Positions 1 through 6,885 of a stretch of DNA of 42,106 nucleotides are shown here, piece after piece. A program made the translations under genes and the position numbers. The DNA is from Candidatus Omnitrophota bacterium (GTDB lineage: Bacteria > Omnitrophota > Gorgyraeia > Gygaellales > Profunditerraquicolaceae): NCBI GenBank assembly GCA_028716705.1, contig JAQUPI010000002.1:78067-120172 (forward strand), given 5' to 3'. The notes below the pieces were generated by a model. It was not told where the DNA came from and made no database searches. It was given only the letters and a program-made list of their open reading frames with translations. Positions within the stretch are counted from its first letter, which is position 1, and every line of letters begins with the position of its first letter.

Positions 1-603
1 GTCATTTCCGCTGTCGGGCATGAACGCGACTGGACGATCGCCGACCTCGTAGCGGACGTGCGGGCGGCTACGCCGTCGGTTGCCGCGGAAATGGTTATTC
101 CCAAGAAAGAAGACCTAAGGGACAAAGTTGATGGTTTGTTTTCCGACCTGAAGGGGGCTTTCCTAGATATGTCCTCAGGCTTGCTGGACAGAATAGACGA
201 TTTGGCCCGCCGTTTAACACTTTGCGCGCAGCACTCGATGGAATTAAATACAAGAGAGTTGGCTTCCATAAGCAAAAAGTTGGCGCTTTTGAACCCGACG
301 GCTTTAATTCAACAGCATAAGTTGAAGATTGCGGACCTGGCCCGGCAGATGGGTGTCCGTATCGGACATTTCTTAAAATTAAGACAGGCGGAATTCAACG
401 GCGCTATAGAAAAACTTGAAAGCCTCAGCCCATTAAATATCCTTGGGCGGGGCTACAGCATTACATTCAAAATGCCGCAGGGGCAGGTCATCAAAGATGT
501 AAGCCTTCTGAAAACCGGGGATACGGTCAAAACCAGGCTGCATAAAGGCGAGATCTTAAGCAAGATCATGGAGGTCAATAAGAATGGCAGAGATGAAATT
601 TGA
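1..603 (+). CDS. xseA: Exodeoxyribonuclease VII large subunit, C-terminal part (5' end outside window)
   Basis: This is the catalytic subunit of exonuclease VII, which degrades single-stranded DNA to oligonucleotides in repair and recombination. The reading frame is open from base 1, so the N-terminal OB-fold and the start are outside the window. The first residues read [18 protein letters not shown] followed by [10 protein letters not shown], the signature at the family's catalytic core. A long, charged helical stretch follows, then the conserved tail [12 protein letters not shown] with [17 protein letters not shown]. It overlaps xseB by 20 bases, the usual translational coupling of the two subunits. 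The assignment is secure; only the missing N-terminus is unknown. Confidence 0.96.
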   Translation, partial: VISAVGHERDWTIADLVADVRAATPSVAAEMVIPKKEDLRDKVDGLFSDLKGAFLDMSSGLLDRIDDLARRLTLCAQHSMELNTRELASISKKLALLNPTALIQQHKLKIADLARQMGVRIGHFLKLRQAEFNGAIEKLESLSPLNILGRGYSITFKMPQGQVIKDVSLLKTGDTVKTRLHKGEILSKIMEVNKNGRDEI

Positions 604-817
604 GGACGCGTTAAAAAAGCTGGAGAAGATAGTCGAAGACCTGGAAAAAGGCGATCTATCCCTGGACGAGGCCCTGAAGAAGTACCAGGAGGGGATAGAG
701 CTAGCGCGGCAATGTTCTCAGGGGCTGGAAAACGCCAAGAAAAAAATCGATGTCCTGTTGAAGGGCAAAAAGGGCGAATTTGAATTAAAGTCATTGGATG
801 ATACCAAGATCGAATAA
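584..817 (+). CDS. xseB: Exodeoxyribonuclease VII small subunit
   Basis: This 77-residue protein is the small, all-helical subunit that binds in several copies to XseA. It has the family core [18 protein letters not shown], then [20 protein letters not shown] and [12 protein letters not shown], with the usual length of about 70-80 residues. It starts inside the 3' end of xseA and ends 6 bases before dxs. A pairing of xseB with isoprenoid genes (ispA or dxs) is common in bacteria and fits here. Confidence 0.95.
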   Translation: MAEMKFEDALKKLEKIVEDLEKGDLSLDEALKKYQEGIELARQCSQGLENAKKKIDVLLKGKKGEFELKSLDDTKIE

Positions 818-823
818 CAGAAT

Positions 824-2680
824 ATGTGGCTCGAAAAATTAAACGACCCCTCGGATTTAAAAAACATGCCTTTAGAACGGCTGCCGCTATTAGCTAAAGA
901 GATCCGGCAGAGGATCATCGAAGTCGTCTCTGAAAGAGGAGGGCATCTTGCTTCCAGTCTTGGGGCAGTCGAGCTGGCCATCGCTTTGCATTACTGCCTG
1001 AATACGCCGAAGGATAAGATAATTTGGGACGTAGGGCATCAGTCATACGCGCACAAGATCTTAACCGGCAGGAATAAAGATTTCGCTACGCTGCGGCAAT
1101 ATCAGGGCCTAAGCGGTTTTCCGTCTAAAGACGAATCGGCTTTTGACCCGTTTACCACCGGGCACAGCTCTACAGCGGTATCGCTTGCGCTGGGGCTTGC
1201 CAGCGCGAGAGATTATTTCTCGAAAGAAGAATATTTCAGGGTGGCCGCCGTGATCGGGGACGGCTCCATAAGCGGAGGGCTATGTTTTGAGGGATTGAAT
1301 AACGCCGGGCACCTTAAAAAGGATATCATGGTGATCCTTAATACAAATGAGCTGAGCATAGCCCCAAATGTCGGGGCGCTTAGCAACTACCTGAATAAAC
1401 TCATCTCCCTGCCGATATATAACCGCTTCAAGAACTCTTTGGAAGGTTTCGCCAAGTCGCGCCTGCCGAAGGGGTCAAGGCTTATAAAGCTGGCCAACAA
1501 ATTCGAAGAGGGCCTCAAAGGGCTGTTTGTCCCGGGCATATTTTTTGAAGAACTGGGATTCCGCTATTTCGGGCCCTTTGACGGACATAATTTGCCCGCC
1601 CTTATTACGGCATTAAAAAATATAATGGATATAAAAGGCCCGGTGATGATCCATGTAGTTACTAAAAAAGGCAGAGGTTATATCCACGCCGAAAAAGAGC
1701 CTGTAAAATTCCATAGCGCGGCTCCTTTTGATATCGCTACCGGAAAGTCTAAGGGGCAAGGTGAAAAACCAAAAAGCTACACGGATATCTTTAGCGATAA
1801 AATGATCGAGCTCGCCAGGACAGACCGGCGGATAACGGCGATCACGGCGGCCATGCCGGAGGGTACCGGCCTGGATAAATTCCGCGATTTATACCCGAAA
1901 AGATTTTTTGACGTGGGGATCGCCGAAGGGCACGCCGTCTGCTTTGCCGCCGGGTTGGCCAAAGAAGGCCTTAAGCCGGTGGTAGCGGTATATTCTACTT
2001 TTTTGCAGCGGGCATTTGACCAGATAATGGAGAGCGTATCCCTGCAAAAACTTGGGGTTATTTTGGCGATCGACCGCGCCGGAATAGTAGGGGAGGATGG
2101 GGTAACCCATCAGGGCGTTTTTGATATAGCCTTTTTGGGGAGCATACCCAATTTGATCCTTATGGCTCCCGCCGGGCAGTCGGAACTGGAAGGAATGCTC
2201 GAATTCGCCGTTAAATTGGATGCCCCGGTTGCTTTAAGGTACCCCAGGGCTGCCGCGCAGCAGCTGCAGGTCCCGTCTCAACCCATTGAGACCGGCCGGG
2301 CCCAGACTTTAAGCGAAGGCCAGGATTACCTGCTTATTGCCTTAGGTACAATGGTCGCGCCTGCCCTTGAAGCGGTTAACCTTTTGGAAAAGGAAGGATT
2401 GAAGGGAACGCTGGTCAACGCCCGCTTTATCCGGCCGCTGGACGAAACTTTGTTTAAAAAGCTAAGCTTAAAAACTAAATTTATTTTTACCGCTGAAGAA
2501 GGGGTTATAGGCGGGGGTTTTGGCAGCGCTGTCAGCGAAGCCATAGAAAGGCCGGTAATAAAGATAGGGCTGCCTTTTGATTTTATTTCTCACGGTTCAA
2601 GGGATATTTTACTGGATAAATTCGGCTTAACCGCCCCGGGGATAGCGGACAAAATCAAATCCGTCGTATGGCAAAAGTAA
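824..2680 (+). CDS. dxs: 1-deoxy-D-xylulose-5-phosphate synthase
   Basis: This TPP enzyme condenses pyruvate with glyceraldehyde 3-phosphate, the first step of the MEP isoprenoid pathway, in the cytosol. The 618-residue length is normal. Visible motifs are HQSYAHKILTGR, GHSSTAVSLALGLA and the TPP/Mg motif GDGSISGGLCFEGLNN in the N-terminal domain. The pyrimidine-binding domain has DVGIAEGHAVCFAAGLA and VYSTFLQRAFDQI plus DRAGIVGEDGVTHQG. The transketolase C-terminal domain follows with ALGTMV and GGFGSAVSEA. Its last 13 bases overlap the ferredoxin-like korD gene, so it is part of the same transcript as the kor genes. Pyruvate links both activities, but the coupling may be only organisational. 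Confidence 0.97.
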   Translation: MWLEKLNDPSDLKNMPLERLPLLAKEIRQRIIEVVSERGGHLASSLGAVELAIALHYCLNTPKDKIIWDVGHQSYAHKILTGRNKDFATLRQYQGLSGFPSKDESAFDPFTTGHSSTAVSLALGLASARDYFSKEEYFRVAAVIGDGSISGGLCFEGLNNAGHLKKDIMVILNTNELSIAPNVGALSNYLNKLISLPIYNRFKNSLEGFAKSRLPKGSRLIKLANKFEEGLKGLFVPGIFFEELGFRYFGPFDGHNLPALITALKNIMDIKGPVMIHVVTKKGRGYIHAEKEPVKFHSAAPFDIATGKSKGQGEKPKSYTDIFSDKMIELARTDRRITAITAAMPEGTGLDKFRDLYPKRFFDVGIAEGHAVCFAAGLAKEGLKPVVAVYSTFLQRAFDQIMESVSLQKLGVILAIDRAGIVGEDGVTHQGVFDIAFLGSIPNLILMAPAGQSELEGMLEFAVKLDAPVALRYPRAAAQQLQVPSQPIETGRAQTLSEGQDYLLIALGTMVAPALEAVNLLEKEGLKGTLVNARFIRPLDETLFKKLSLKTKFIFTAEEGVIGGGFGSAVSEAIERPVIKIGLPFDFISHGSRDILLDKFGLTAPGIADKIKSVVWQK

Positions 2681-2871
2681 AAATAGATATTGAGAAGTGC
2701 AAAGGTTGTTTCTTGTGCGTAAGTTTCTGCCCCAAGAGGTTAATAAAGCCGGATAGTAAACTCAACCGGCGCGGGGTAAGGCCCGCGAAGATGGAAATTG
2801 ATTCGCAGTGCTTAGGCTGCGCCATGTGCGCCGTTATCTGTCCGGATTGCTGTATCGAAATATATAAATAA
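2668..2871 (+). CDS. korD: 2-oxoacid:ferredoxin oxidoreductase delta subunit (2[4Fe-4S] ferredoxin-like)
   Basis: This 67-residue protein carries two cysteine clusters, CKGCFLCVSFCPK and CLGCAMCAVICPDCC, each of the CxxCxxCxxxC type that binds a [4Fe-4S] cluster. It would pass electrons from the TPP-containing subunits to external ferredoxin. Its start overlaps the dxs end by 13 bases, and korA, korB and korC follow directly, so it is the delta subunit of that complex rather than a free ferredoxin. The spacing and fold match the small delta subunit of the four-subunit 2-oxoglutarate (Kor) or branched-chain 2-oxoacid (Vor) enzymes. Confidence 0.9.
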   Translation: MAKVKIDIEKCKGCFLCVSFCPKRLIKPDSKLNRRGVRPAKMEIDSQCLGCAMCAVICPDCCIEIYK

Positions 2872-2878
2872 GTGTTAC

Positions 2879-2897
2879 GGCAGGGACTGTCCCTACT
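2879..2897 (+). repeat. REP-like palindrome between korD and korA
   Basis: The short spacer between korD and korA holds the odd-length perfect palindrome AGGGACTGTCCCT. Its core GGGACTGTCCC resembles GGGCGCTGTCCC, which flanks the REP-associated transposase at 36448-37273. It is probably a dispersed single REP unit that could form a small hairpin in the operon transcript just before korA. Confidence 0.5.
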
Positions 2898-2910
2898 AAG
2901 CGAGATAAGC

Positions 2911-4035
2911 ATGAAGAGCAAGAGCCGCCAAAAAGAGATCAAAAAGATTCTAATGACGGGAAACGAAGCTATCGCCCAGGGGGCTATAGACGCTGGATGC
3001 CGTTTCTACGCCGGTTATCCCATCACGCCTCAAAATGAATTGACCGCTTATATGGCAAGGTGTATGCCTGATTCAGGAGGGGTATTTGTCCAGTCCGAGT
3101 CGGAGGTCGCGGCGATAAATATGGTCTTCGGCGCCTCTTGCGCCGGGGCGCGGTCAATGACCTCTTCCTCCAGCCCGGGTATCAGCTTAAAGCAGGAGGG
3201 AATATCCTATATCGCCGGAGCGGAATTGCCGGCAGTAGTGGTGAATATTATGCGCGGCGGGCCGGGGCTGGGGAATATCTGGCCTTCGCAGTCGGATTAT
3301 TTCCAGGCCACGCGCGGCGGAGGGCACGGGGACTATCACTCCATAGTCTTGGCCCCTTCATCCGTGCAGGAGGCCTATGACCTTATGTTCCTGGCCTTCG
3401 ATTTAGCCGATAATTACCGCAATCCGGTAATGGTATTAGGGGATGGTATCCTGGGGCAGATGATGGAGCCGCTACAAGTCACAAGTCACAAGTCACAAGT
3501 CACTGGCCAGAAGGCCGTGGTTTGCCTTCCGATAGGCAAAGCCACAAGTCAAAAAACGTGGGCGTTGACCGGATGCGAGGGCAGGAACCCAAATATCATA
3601 AAATCCTTTCGCATGAAAGAGGGGGATCTGGAAAAATTGAATCTTGCGCTGCAAAAAAAATATAAGGCTATTCGGCAGAAAGAAGCGCGTTTTGAAAGCT
3701 TATTTTTAGAAGACGCGAAGATCATCATCGTGGCTTATGGAACAATGGCGCGTATCGCGAAGGGCGCGGTGGGCATGTTAAGGGCGAAAGGCAAGAAAGC
3801 GGGCCTCCTCAGGCCTATAACCCTCTGGCCATTTCCCGAAAAAGTATTTAAGGACCTGCAAGCTCGAAACTCCAAGCTCAAAACCCTTTTGGTTACGGAG
3901 ATGTCCTACGGCCAGATGTTAGAGGATGTGAAACTAGCGCTCGATGGTAAGCTGAAGGTGGAATTTCTGGGCCGGGCAGGGGGAGGAGTGCCGACAGAAG
4001 AAGATATTATCAGGAAGGCCGGAAAAATACTATGA
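2911..4035 (+). CDS. korA: 2-oxoacid:ferredoxin oxidoreductase alpha subunit
   Basis: This is the large subunit that, with KorB, oxidatively decarboxylates a 2-oxoacid (most likely 2-oxoglutarate) to the acyl-CoA and reduces ferredoxin. Conserved segments are MTGNEAIAQGAIDAGCRFYAGYPITP, VQSESEVAAINMVFGAS and RSMTSSSSPGISLKQEG near the N-terminus. Also present are the LGDGILGQMMEP segment and a C-terminal transketolase-like domain with LLRPITLWPFPEK. I chose the ATG at 2911; an upstream GTG at 2872 has no ribosome site and lies across a REP-like palindrome. A linker after LGQMMEPL holds about 15 unusual residues encoded by heptamer repeats and a hairpin (3474-3550). It overlaps korB by 4 bases. 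The exact oxoacid is not provable from sequence. Confidence 0.92.
   Translation: MKSKSRQKEIKKILMTGNEAIAQGAIDAGCRFYAGYPITPQNELTAYMARCMPDSGGVFVQSESEVAAINMVFGASCAGARSMTSSSSPGISLKQEGISYIAGAELPAVVVNIMRGGPGLGNIWPSQSDYFQATRGGGHGDYHSIVLAPSSVQEAYDLMFLAFDLADNYRNPVMVLGDGILGQMMEPLQVTSHKSQVTGQKAVVCLPIGKATSQKTWALTGCEGRNPNIIKSFRMKEGDLEKLNLALQKKYKAIRQKEARFESLFLEDAKIIIVAYGTMARIAKGAVGMLRAKGKKAGLLRPITLWPFPEKVFKDLQARNSKLKTLLVTEMSYGQMLEDVKLALDGKLKVEFLGRAGGGVPTEEDIIRKAGKIL
3474..3550 (+). repeat. Heptamer tandem repeat plus hairpin inside korA
   Basis: Four exact tandem copies of ACAAGTC run from 3474 to 3501. They are followed by a GC-rich stretch and an inverted repeat: GTGGTTTGCCT at 3517-3527 faces AGGCAAAGCCAC at 3534-3545 with one bulged base. 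A fifth ACAAGTC closes it at 3544-3550. All of it is translated in frame within a linker of the alpha subunit. It looks like a small inserted repeat element tolerated in a loop. Confidence 0.75.
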
Positions 4036-4769
4036 AAGAAGCGCAAAAAATATTTTCTCGCCCAAGGTCATTGAGGAATATCTCCACGCATTACTGCGGA
4101 GGATGCGGCCATGGCATCGCGCACCGTCTCGTCGCAGAAATCGTCGATGAGCTTGGCATACGCGAGCGCGTTATCGCGGTAGCGCCGGTTGGATGCGCGG
4201 TGATCGCGTACGATTACTGGGATTTTGATTGTTCGGAAGCGGCTCATGGGCGGGCTCTGGCGGTAGCAACGGGAATAAAAAGGGTGAGGCCGCAAAACAT
4301 TGTTTTTACTTATCAAGGCGATGGGGACCTGGCGGCTATCGGGACTAGCGAAACGATACACGCCGCTAACCGCGGCGAGAACGTTACCGTCATATTTATC
4401 AACAACGCCATTTACGGAATGACCGGCGGCCAGATGGCGCCCACCACTTTATTAGGGCAAAGAACGGCTACCACGCCCGCGGGAAGGCAGATCGGGGTCC
4501 ACGGCGCCCCGTTGAAGATTTCGGAGATGCTGGCCTTATTGCCGGCGGTAAAATATATTGAAAGAGTATCGCTGCATTCTCCTCAGGAGGTCCTTAAAGC
4601 GAAAAGCGCTATAAAACGGGCTTTCCAGAGCCAGATCGATAATCTGGGTTTTTCCATGGTTGAAGTTTTGTCCGCCTGTCCTACTTATTGGGATATGCCG
4701 CCAAAGAAAGCGCTGGATTGGATCAGGGACGTGATGTCAAAAGAGTTTCCTTTGGGAAGGATAAAATAG
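4032..4769 (+). CDS. korB: 2-oxoacid:ferredoxin oxidoreductase beta subunit (TPP-binding)
   Basis: This 245-residue subunit binds thiamine pyrophosphate. It begins the family pattern with THYCGGCGHGIAHRLVAE and has the TPP/Mg site GDGDLAAIGTSETIHAANR, then INNAIYGMTGGQMAPTT. The CGGCGHG cysteines are typical of the Kor/Vor beta family. No extra ferredoxin domain is fused, which agrees with the separate korD. It overlaps korA by ATGA and abuts korC with no gap. The substrate preference between 2-oxoglutarate and branched-chain oxoacids is an inference. Confidence 0.93.
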   Translation: MKEAQKIFSRPRSLRNISTHYCGGCGHGIAHRLVAEIVDELGIRERVIAVAPVGCAVIAYDYWDFDCSEAAHGRALAVATGIKRVRPQNIVFTYQGDGDLAAIGTSETIHAANRGENVTVIFINNAIYGMTGGQMAPTTLLGQRTATTPAGRQIGVHGAPLKISEMLALLPAVKYIERVSLHSPQEVLKAKSAIKRAFQSQIDNLGFSMVEVLSACPTYWDMPPKKALDWIRDVMSKEFPLGRIK

Positions 4770-5309
4770 TTGACTGAAAAAATCATAATAGCGGGCGCGG
4801 GCGGCCAGGGGATCATGCTCCTGGGCAAGGTTTTGGCCGAAGGGGCGATGCGGGAAGGCAAATATGTCACTTGGTTGCCTTCTTACGGTGCGGAGGTTCG
4901 TGGAGGAACCGCGCATTGTATGGTAATTATATCCGATGAGCCGATAGGCTCCCCCTATATAGATAAAGCCGATACTTTGATCATAATGAACGCTCCATCA
5001 CTGAATAAATTCCGGGATAGGATAAAAAATAAAGGGCTTTTGATCGTGAACAGCTCTTTAGCCCCCGAGGCCGGTGTCGCCAGCGAGGGAAGGCATATTT
5101 TGAGGTGTCCTTTTACGGACCTGGCGTTAAAGATGGGAAACATCAAAATCGCCAACATGATCGCCTTGGGTTGTTTTATCGGAAAGAAAAAAACCGTCAA
5201 TTCACGGAGCCTCCTTGAGGTTATCGGGTCGATTGCCCCCGAGCATAAGAAAGGGCTGATAGAGATCAACCAAAAAGCGCTGGAAGAAGGGATGGAATTA
5301 GGTGGTTAG
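4770..5309 (+). CDS. korC: 2-oxoacid:ferredoxin oxidoreductase gamma subunit
   Basis: This 179-residue subunit completes the four-part oxidoreductase. The N-terminus IIIAGAGGQGIMLLGKVLAEG followed by SYGAEVRGGTAHC is diagnostic of the gamma family. It starts with TTG immediately after the korB stop codon (zero gap), which implies translational coupling. The 3' end overlaps the gltX start by 8 bases. The D-A-B-C order is one known arrangement of these genes. Confidence 0.93.
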   Translation: MTEKIIIAGAGGQGIMLLGKVLAEGAMREGKYVTWLPSYGAEVRGGTAHCMVIISDEPIGSPYIDKADTLIIMNAPSLNKFRDRIKNKGLLIVNSSLAPEAGVASEGRHILRCPFTDLALKMGNIKIANMIALGCFIGKKKTVNSRSLLEVIGSIAPEHKKGLIEINQKALEEGMELGG

Positions 5310-6597
5310 GGTCCGTTTTGCTCCCAGTCCGACGGGAAATTTACATATTGGCGGAGGCCGGACAGCGCTTTTCAATTGGCTTTTTGCCCGCTCAAAACAG
5401 GGGAAGTTTATTTTAAGGATAGAAGATACCGATTTAACCCGTTCCAAGCCGGAATTTATCGAGGAAATATTGAGCAGCCTAAAATGGCTCGGGTTTGACT
5501 GGGACGAGATCTACTACCAGAGCCGGCGGTTCGAGATATATAAAGAATACGCGCAAAAAGCGCTGCAAAAAGGATGCGCCTACATAGAAAGGTCAGAAGA
5601 CGGCAGGGAAGCGATAATTTACAAAGTCATTCCGGAAAAGATAAAGATAACGGACCTGATCCGCGGTGAAATAGTCTTTGATACTTCCGTAATAAAGGAC
5701 CAGGTATTGATCAAATCCGACGGCACTCCCACCTACAATTTTGCCTGCGTAGTGGATGATGCCTTAATGGAAATTACCCATGTGATAAGGGGCGATGACC
5801 ATATCTCAAATACGCCTAAACAGGTCCTTTTATACCGGGCCCTGGGTTTTCCGGTCCCCCAATTCGCGCACCTTCCATTAATACTTGCCAAGGGGGGCGG
5901 AAGGATGTCCAAGAGAAAAGGCGCCACAGCCATAAGCGAATACCGGATGATGGGATACCTGCCTGAGGCGCTGGTCAATTTCCTTCTGCTTTTAGGATGG
6001 GCCCCGGGCGGCAACCGGGAGATCATCGACATAAAAGAGGCGATGAAACTTTTTGACATAAAAAACGTGAATAAAACCGCCGCGGTAATGGATATGGATA
6101 AACTCGATTGGATAAATAACCAGTACCTTAAGAGCGAAGATCCCGTGCGACTGACCGAGGCGGTGGTCCCGCTGCTCATTGAGAAGCAATATATAGATAA
6201 GGCTGATTTCGACAGGGAGTATGTTCTATCTTTGGTAAAATTATTTCAAGCGCGCTTGACGGTTATAAATGACTTCCCTGACTGGGCGGATTTTTTCTTT
6301 CTAAAGGAAATTACCGTTGACCCGGCAGCCAAGGAGAAATACTTGAGCCGCGATTTGTCACGGGAATTCAAACTTTTTATTGAAAGGCTGGACAATTTGG
6401 ATAGATTTGATATAACAGAAATTGAGGCGGCTTTTCGGGAGATAGTTGCCGACCTTAATATCCAGGCTAAAGTGCTTATCCATCCTATAAGAGTAGCCCT
6501 TACCGGAAAGACTGTCGGCCCGGGTTTATTCGAGGTTATTTATTATTTAGGGCGAGAGCGCGCTAAGGAAAGGCTGTTAAAATGGGTAAAACAATGA
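5302..6597 (+). CDS. gltX: Glutamyl-tRNA synthetase, compact form
   Basis: This cytosolic enzyme charges tRNA-Glu (and possibly tRNA-Gln when a transamidase is present). The HIGH-like motif is PSPTGNLHIGGGRTALFNW and the KMSKS-like motif is RMSKRKGATAISEY. IRGDDHISNTPKQVLLYRALG confirms the class I GlxRS core. It is 431 residues, shorter than the usual 460-500. The deletion is in the connecting region after AYIERSEDGREAIIYKV, where the usual cysteine-containing, zinc-binding insertion is absent. The start is GTG, overlapping korC by 8 bases. Glutamyl rather than glutaminyl identity rests on overall similarity. Confidence 0.93.
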   Translation: MVRVRFAPSPTGNLHIGGGRTALFNWLFARSKQGKFILRIEDTDLTRSKPEFIEEILSSLKWLGFDWDEIYYQSRRFEIYKEYAQKALQKGCAYIERSEDGREAIIYKVIPEKIKITDLIRGEIVFDTSVIKDQVLIKSDGTPTYNFACVVDDALMEITHVIRGDDHISNTPKQVLLYRALGFPVPQFAHLPLILAKGGGRMSKRKGATAISEYRMMGYLPEALVNFLLLLGWAPGGNREIIDIKEAMKLFDIKNVNKTAAVMDMDKLDWINNQYLKSEDPVRLTEAVVPLLIEKQYIDKADFDREYVLSLVKLFQARLTVINDFPDWADFFFLKEITVDPAAKEKYLSRDLSREFKLFIERLDNLDRFDITEIEAAFREIVADLNIQAKVLIHPIRVALTGKTVGPGLFEVIYYLGRERAKERLLKWVKQ

Positions 6598-6788
6598 CGA
6601 GAAAACTGAAGAAGGCGGTTTTGTTTTTCATGCCCACCATTTTTCTTATTTCAATTTTAGGCTGTGAAACAACCAAGGCAGTGAAAATGGATTTGGACTC
6701 GGTAGGCCGAAGTCTGAGCTCCGGCGTTGATGCGGTCTGGCAGGCGCTGGAAGAAGCCGACTATTGGGTTCAAAGGAACCTCTGGTAA
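6594..6788 (+). CDS. Small lipoprotein, function unknown
   Basis: This protein of about 64 residues starts at an ATG that overlaps the gltX stop as ATGA; a second in-frame ATG lies 12 bases upstream. The N-terminus is a lipoprotein signal: basic residues, a hydrophobic stretch (VLFFMPTIFLISI) and the lipobox ILGC. The mature part is short and partly amphipathic and ends in WVQRNLW. I do not recognise a named family; many bacteria carry similar tiny envelope lipoproteins. It is the last gene of the operon, just before tRNA-Gln. Confidence 0.7.
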   Translation: MTRKLKKAVLFFMPTIFLISILGCETTKAVKMDLDSVGRSLSSGVDAVWQALEEADYWVQRNLW

Positions 6789-6804
6789 TTCTTTTCTAAC
6801 GTAT

Positions 6805-6876
6805 TGCCCTGTCGTCTAATCGGTAGGACTTCAGATTCTGGATCTGACTATCTTGGTTCGAGTCCAAGCGGGGCAG
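6805..6876 (+). tRNA. tRNA-Gln (anticodon CUG)
   Basis: A complete cloverleaf can be drawn. The acceptor TGCCCTG pairs with CGGGGCA (one G-U pair), the anticodon stem is TCAGA/TCTGA with loop TTCTGGA giving anticodon CTG, and the T arm contains GGTTCGAGTCC. The discriminator is G and no CCA is encoded. It lies 16 bases after the small lipoprotein gene. Confidence 0.93.
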
Positions 6877-6885
6877 TTTATAATT

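Noticed and set aside
453-794. Minus-strand frame opposite xseA/xseB
   Set aside because: It is antisense to two well-supported overlapping genes and has no recognisable domain or ribosome site.
2872-2910. GTG start for korA at 2872
   Set aside because: It has no ribosome site and the added residues are encoded by a REP-like palindrome; the family does not need them.
3474-3503. ACAAGTC repeats as a CRISPR or phage attachment site
   Set aside because: Perfect tandem heptamers without spacers inside an open korA frame; no integrase nearby.
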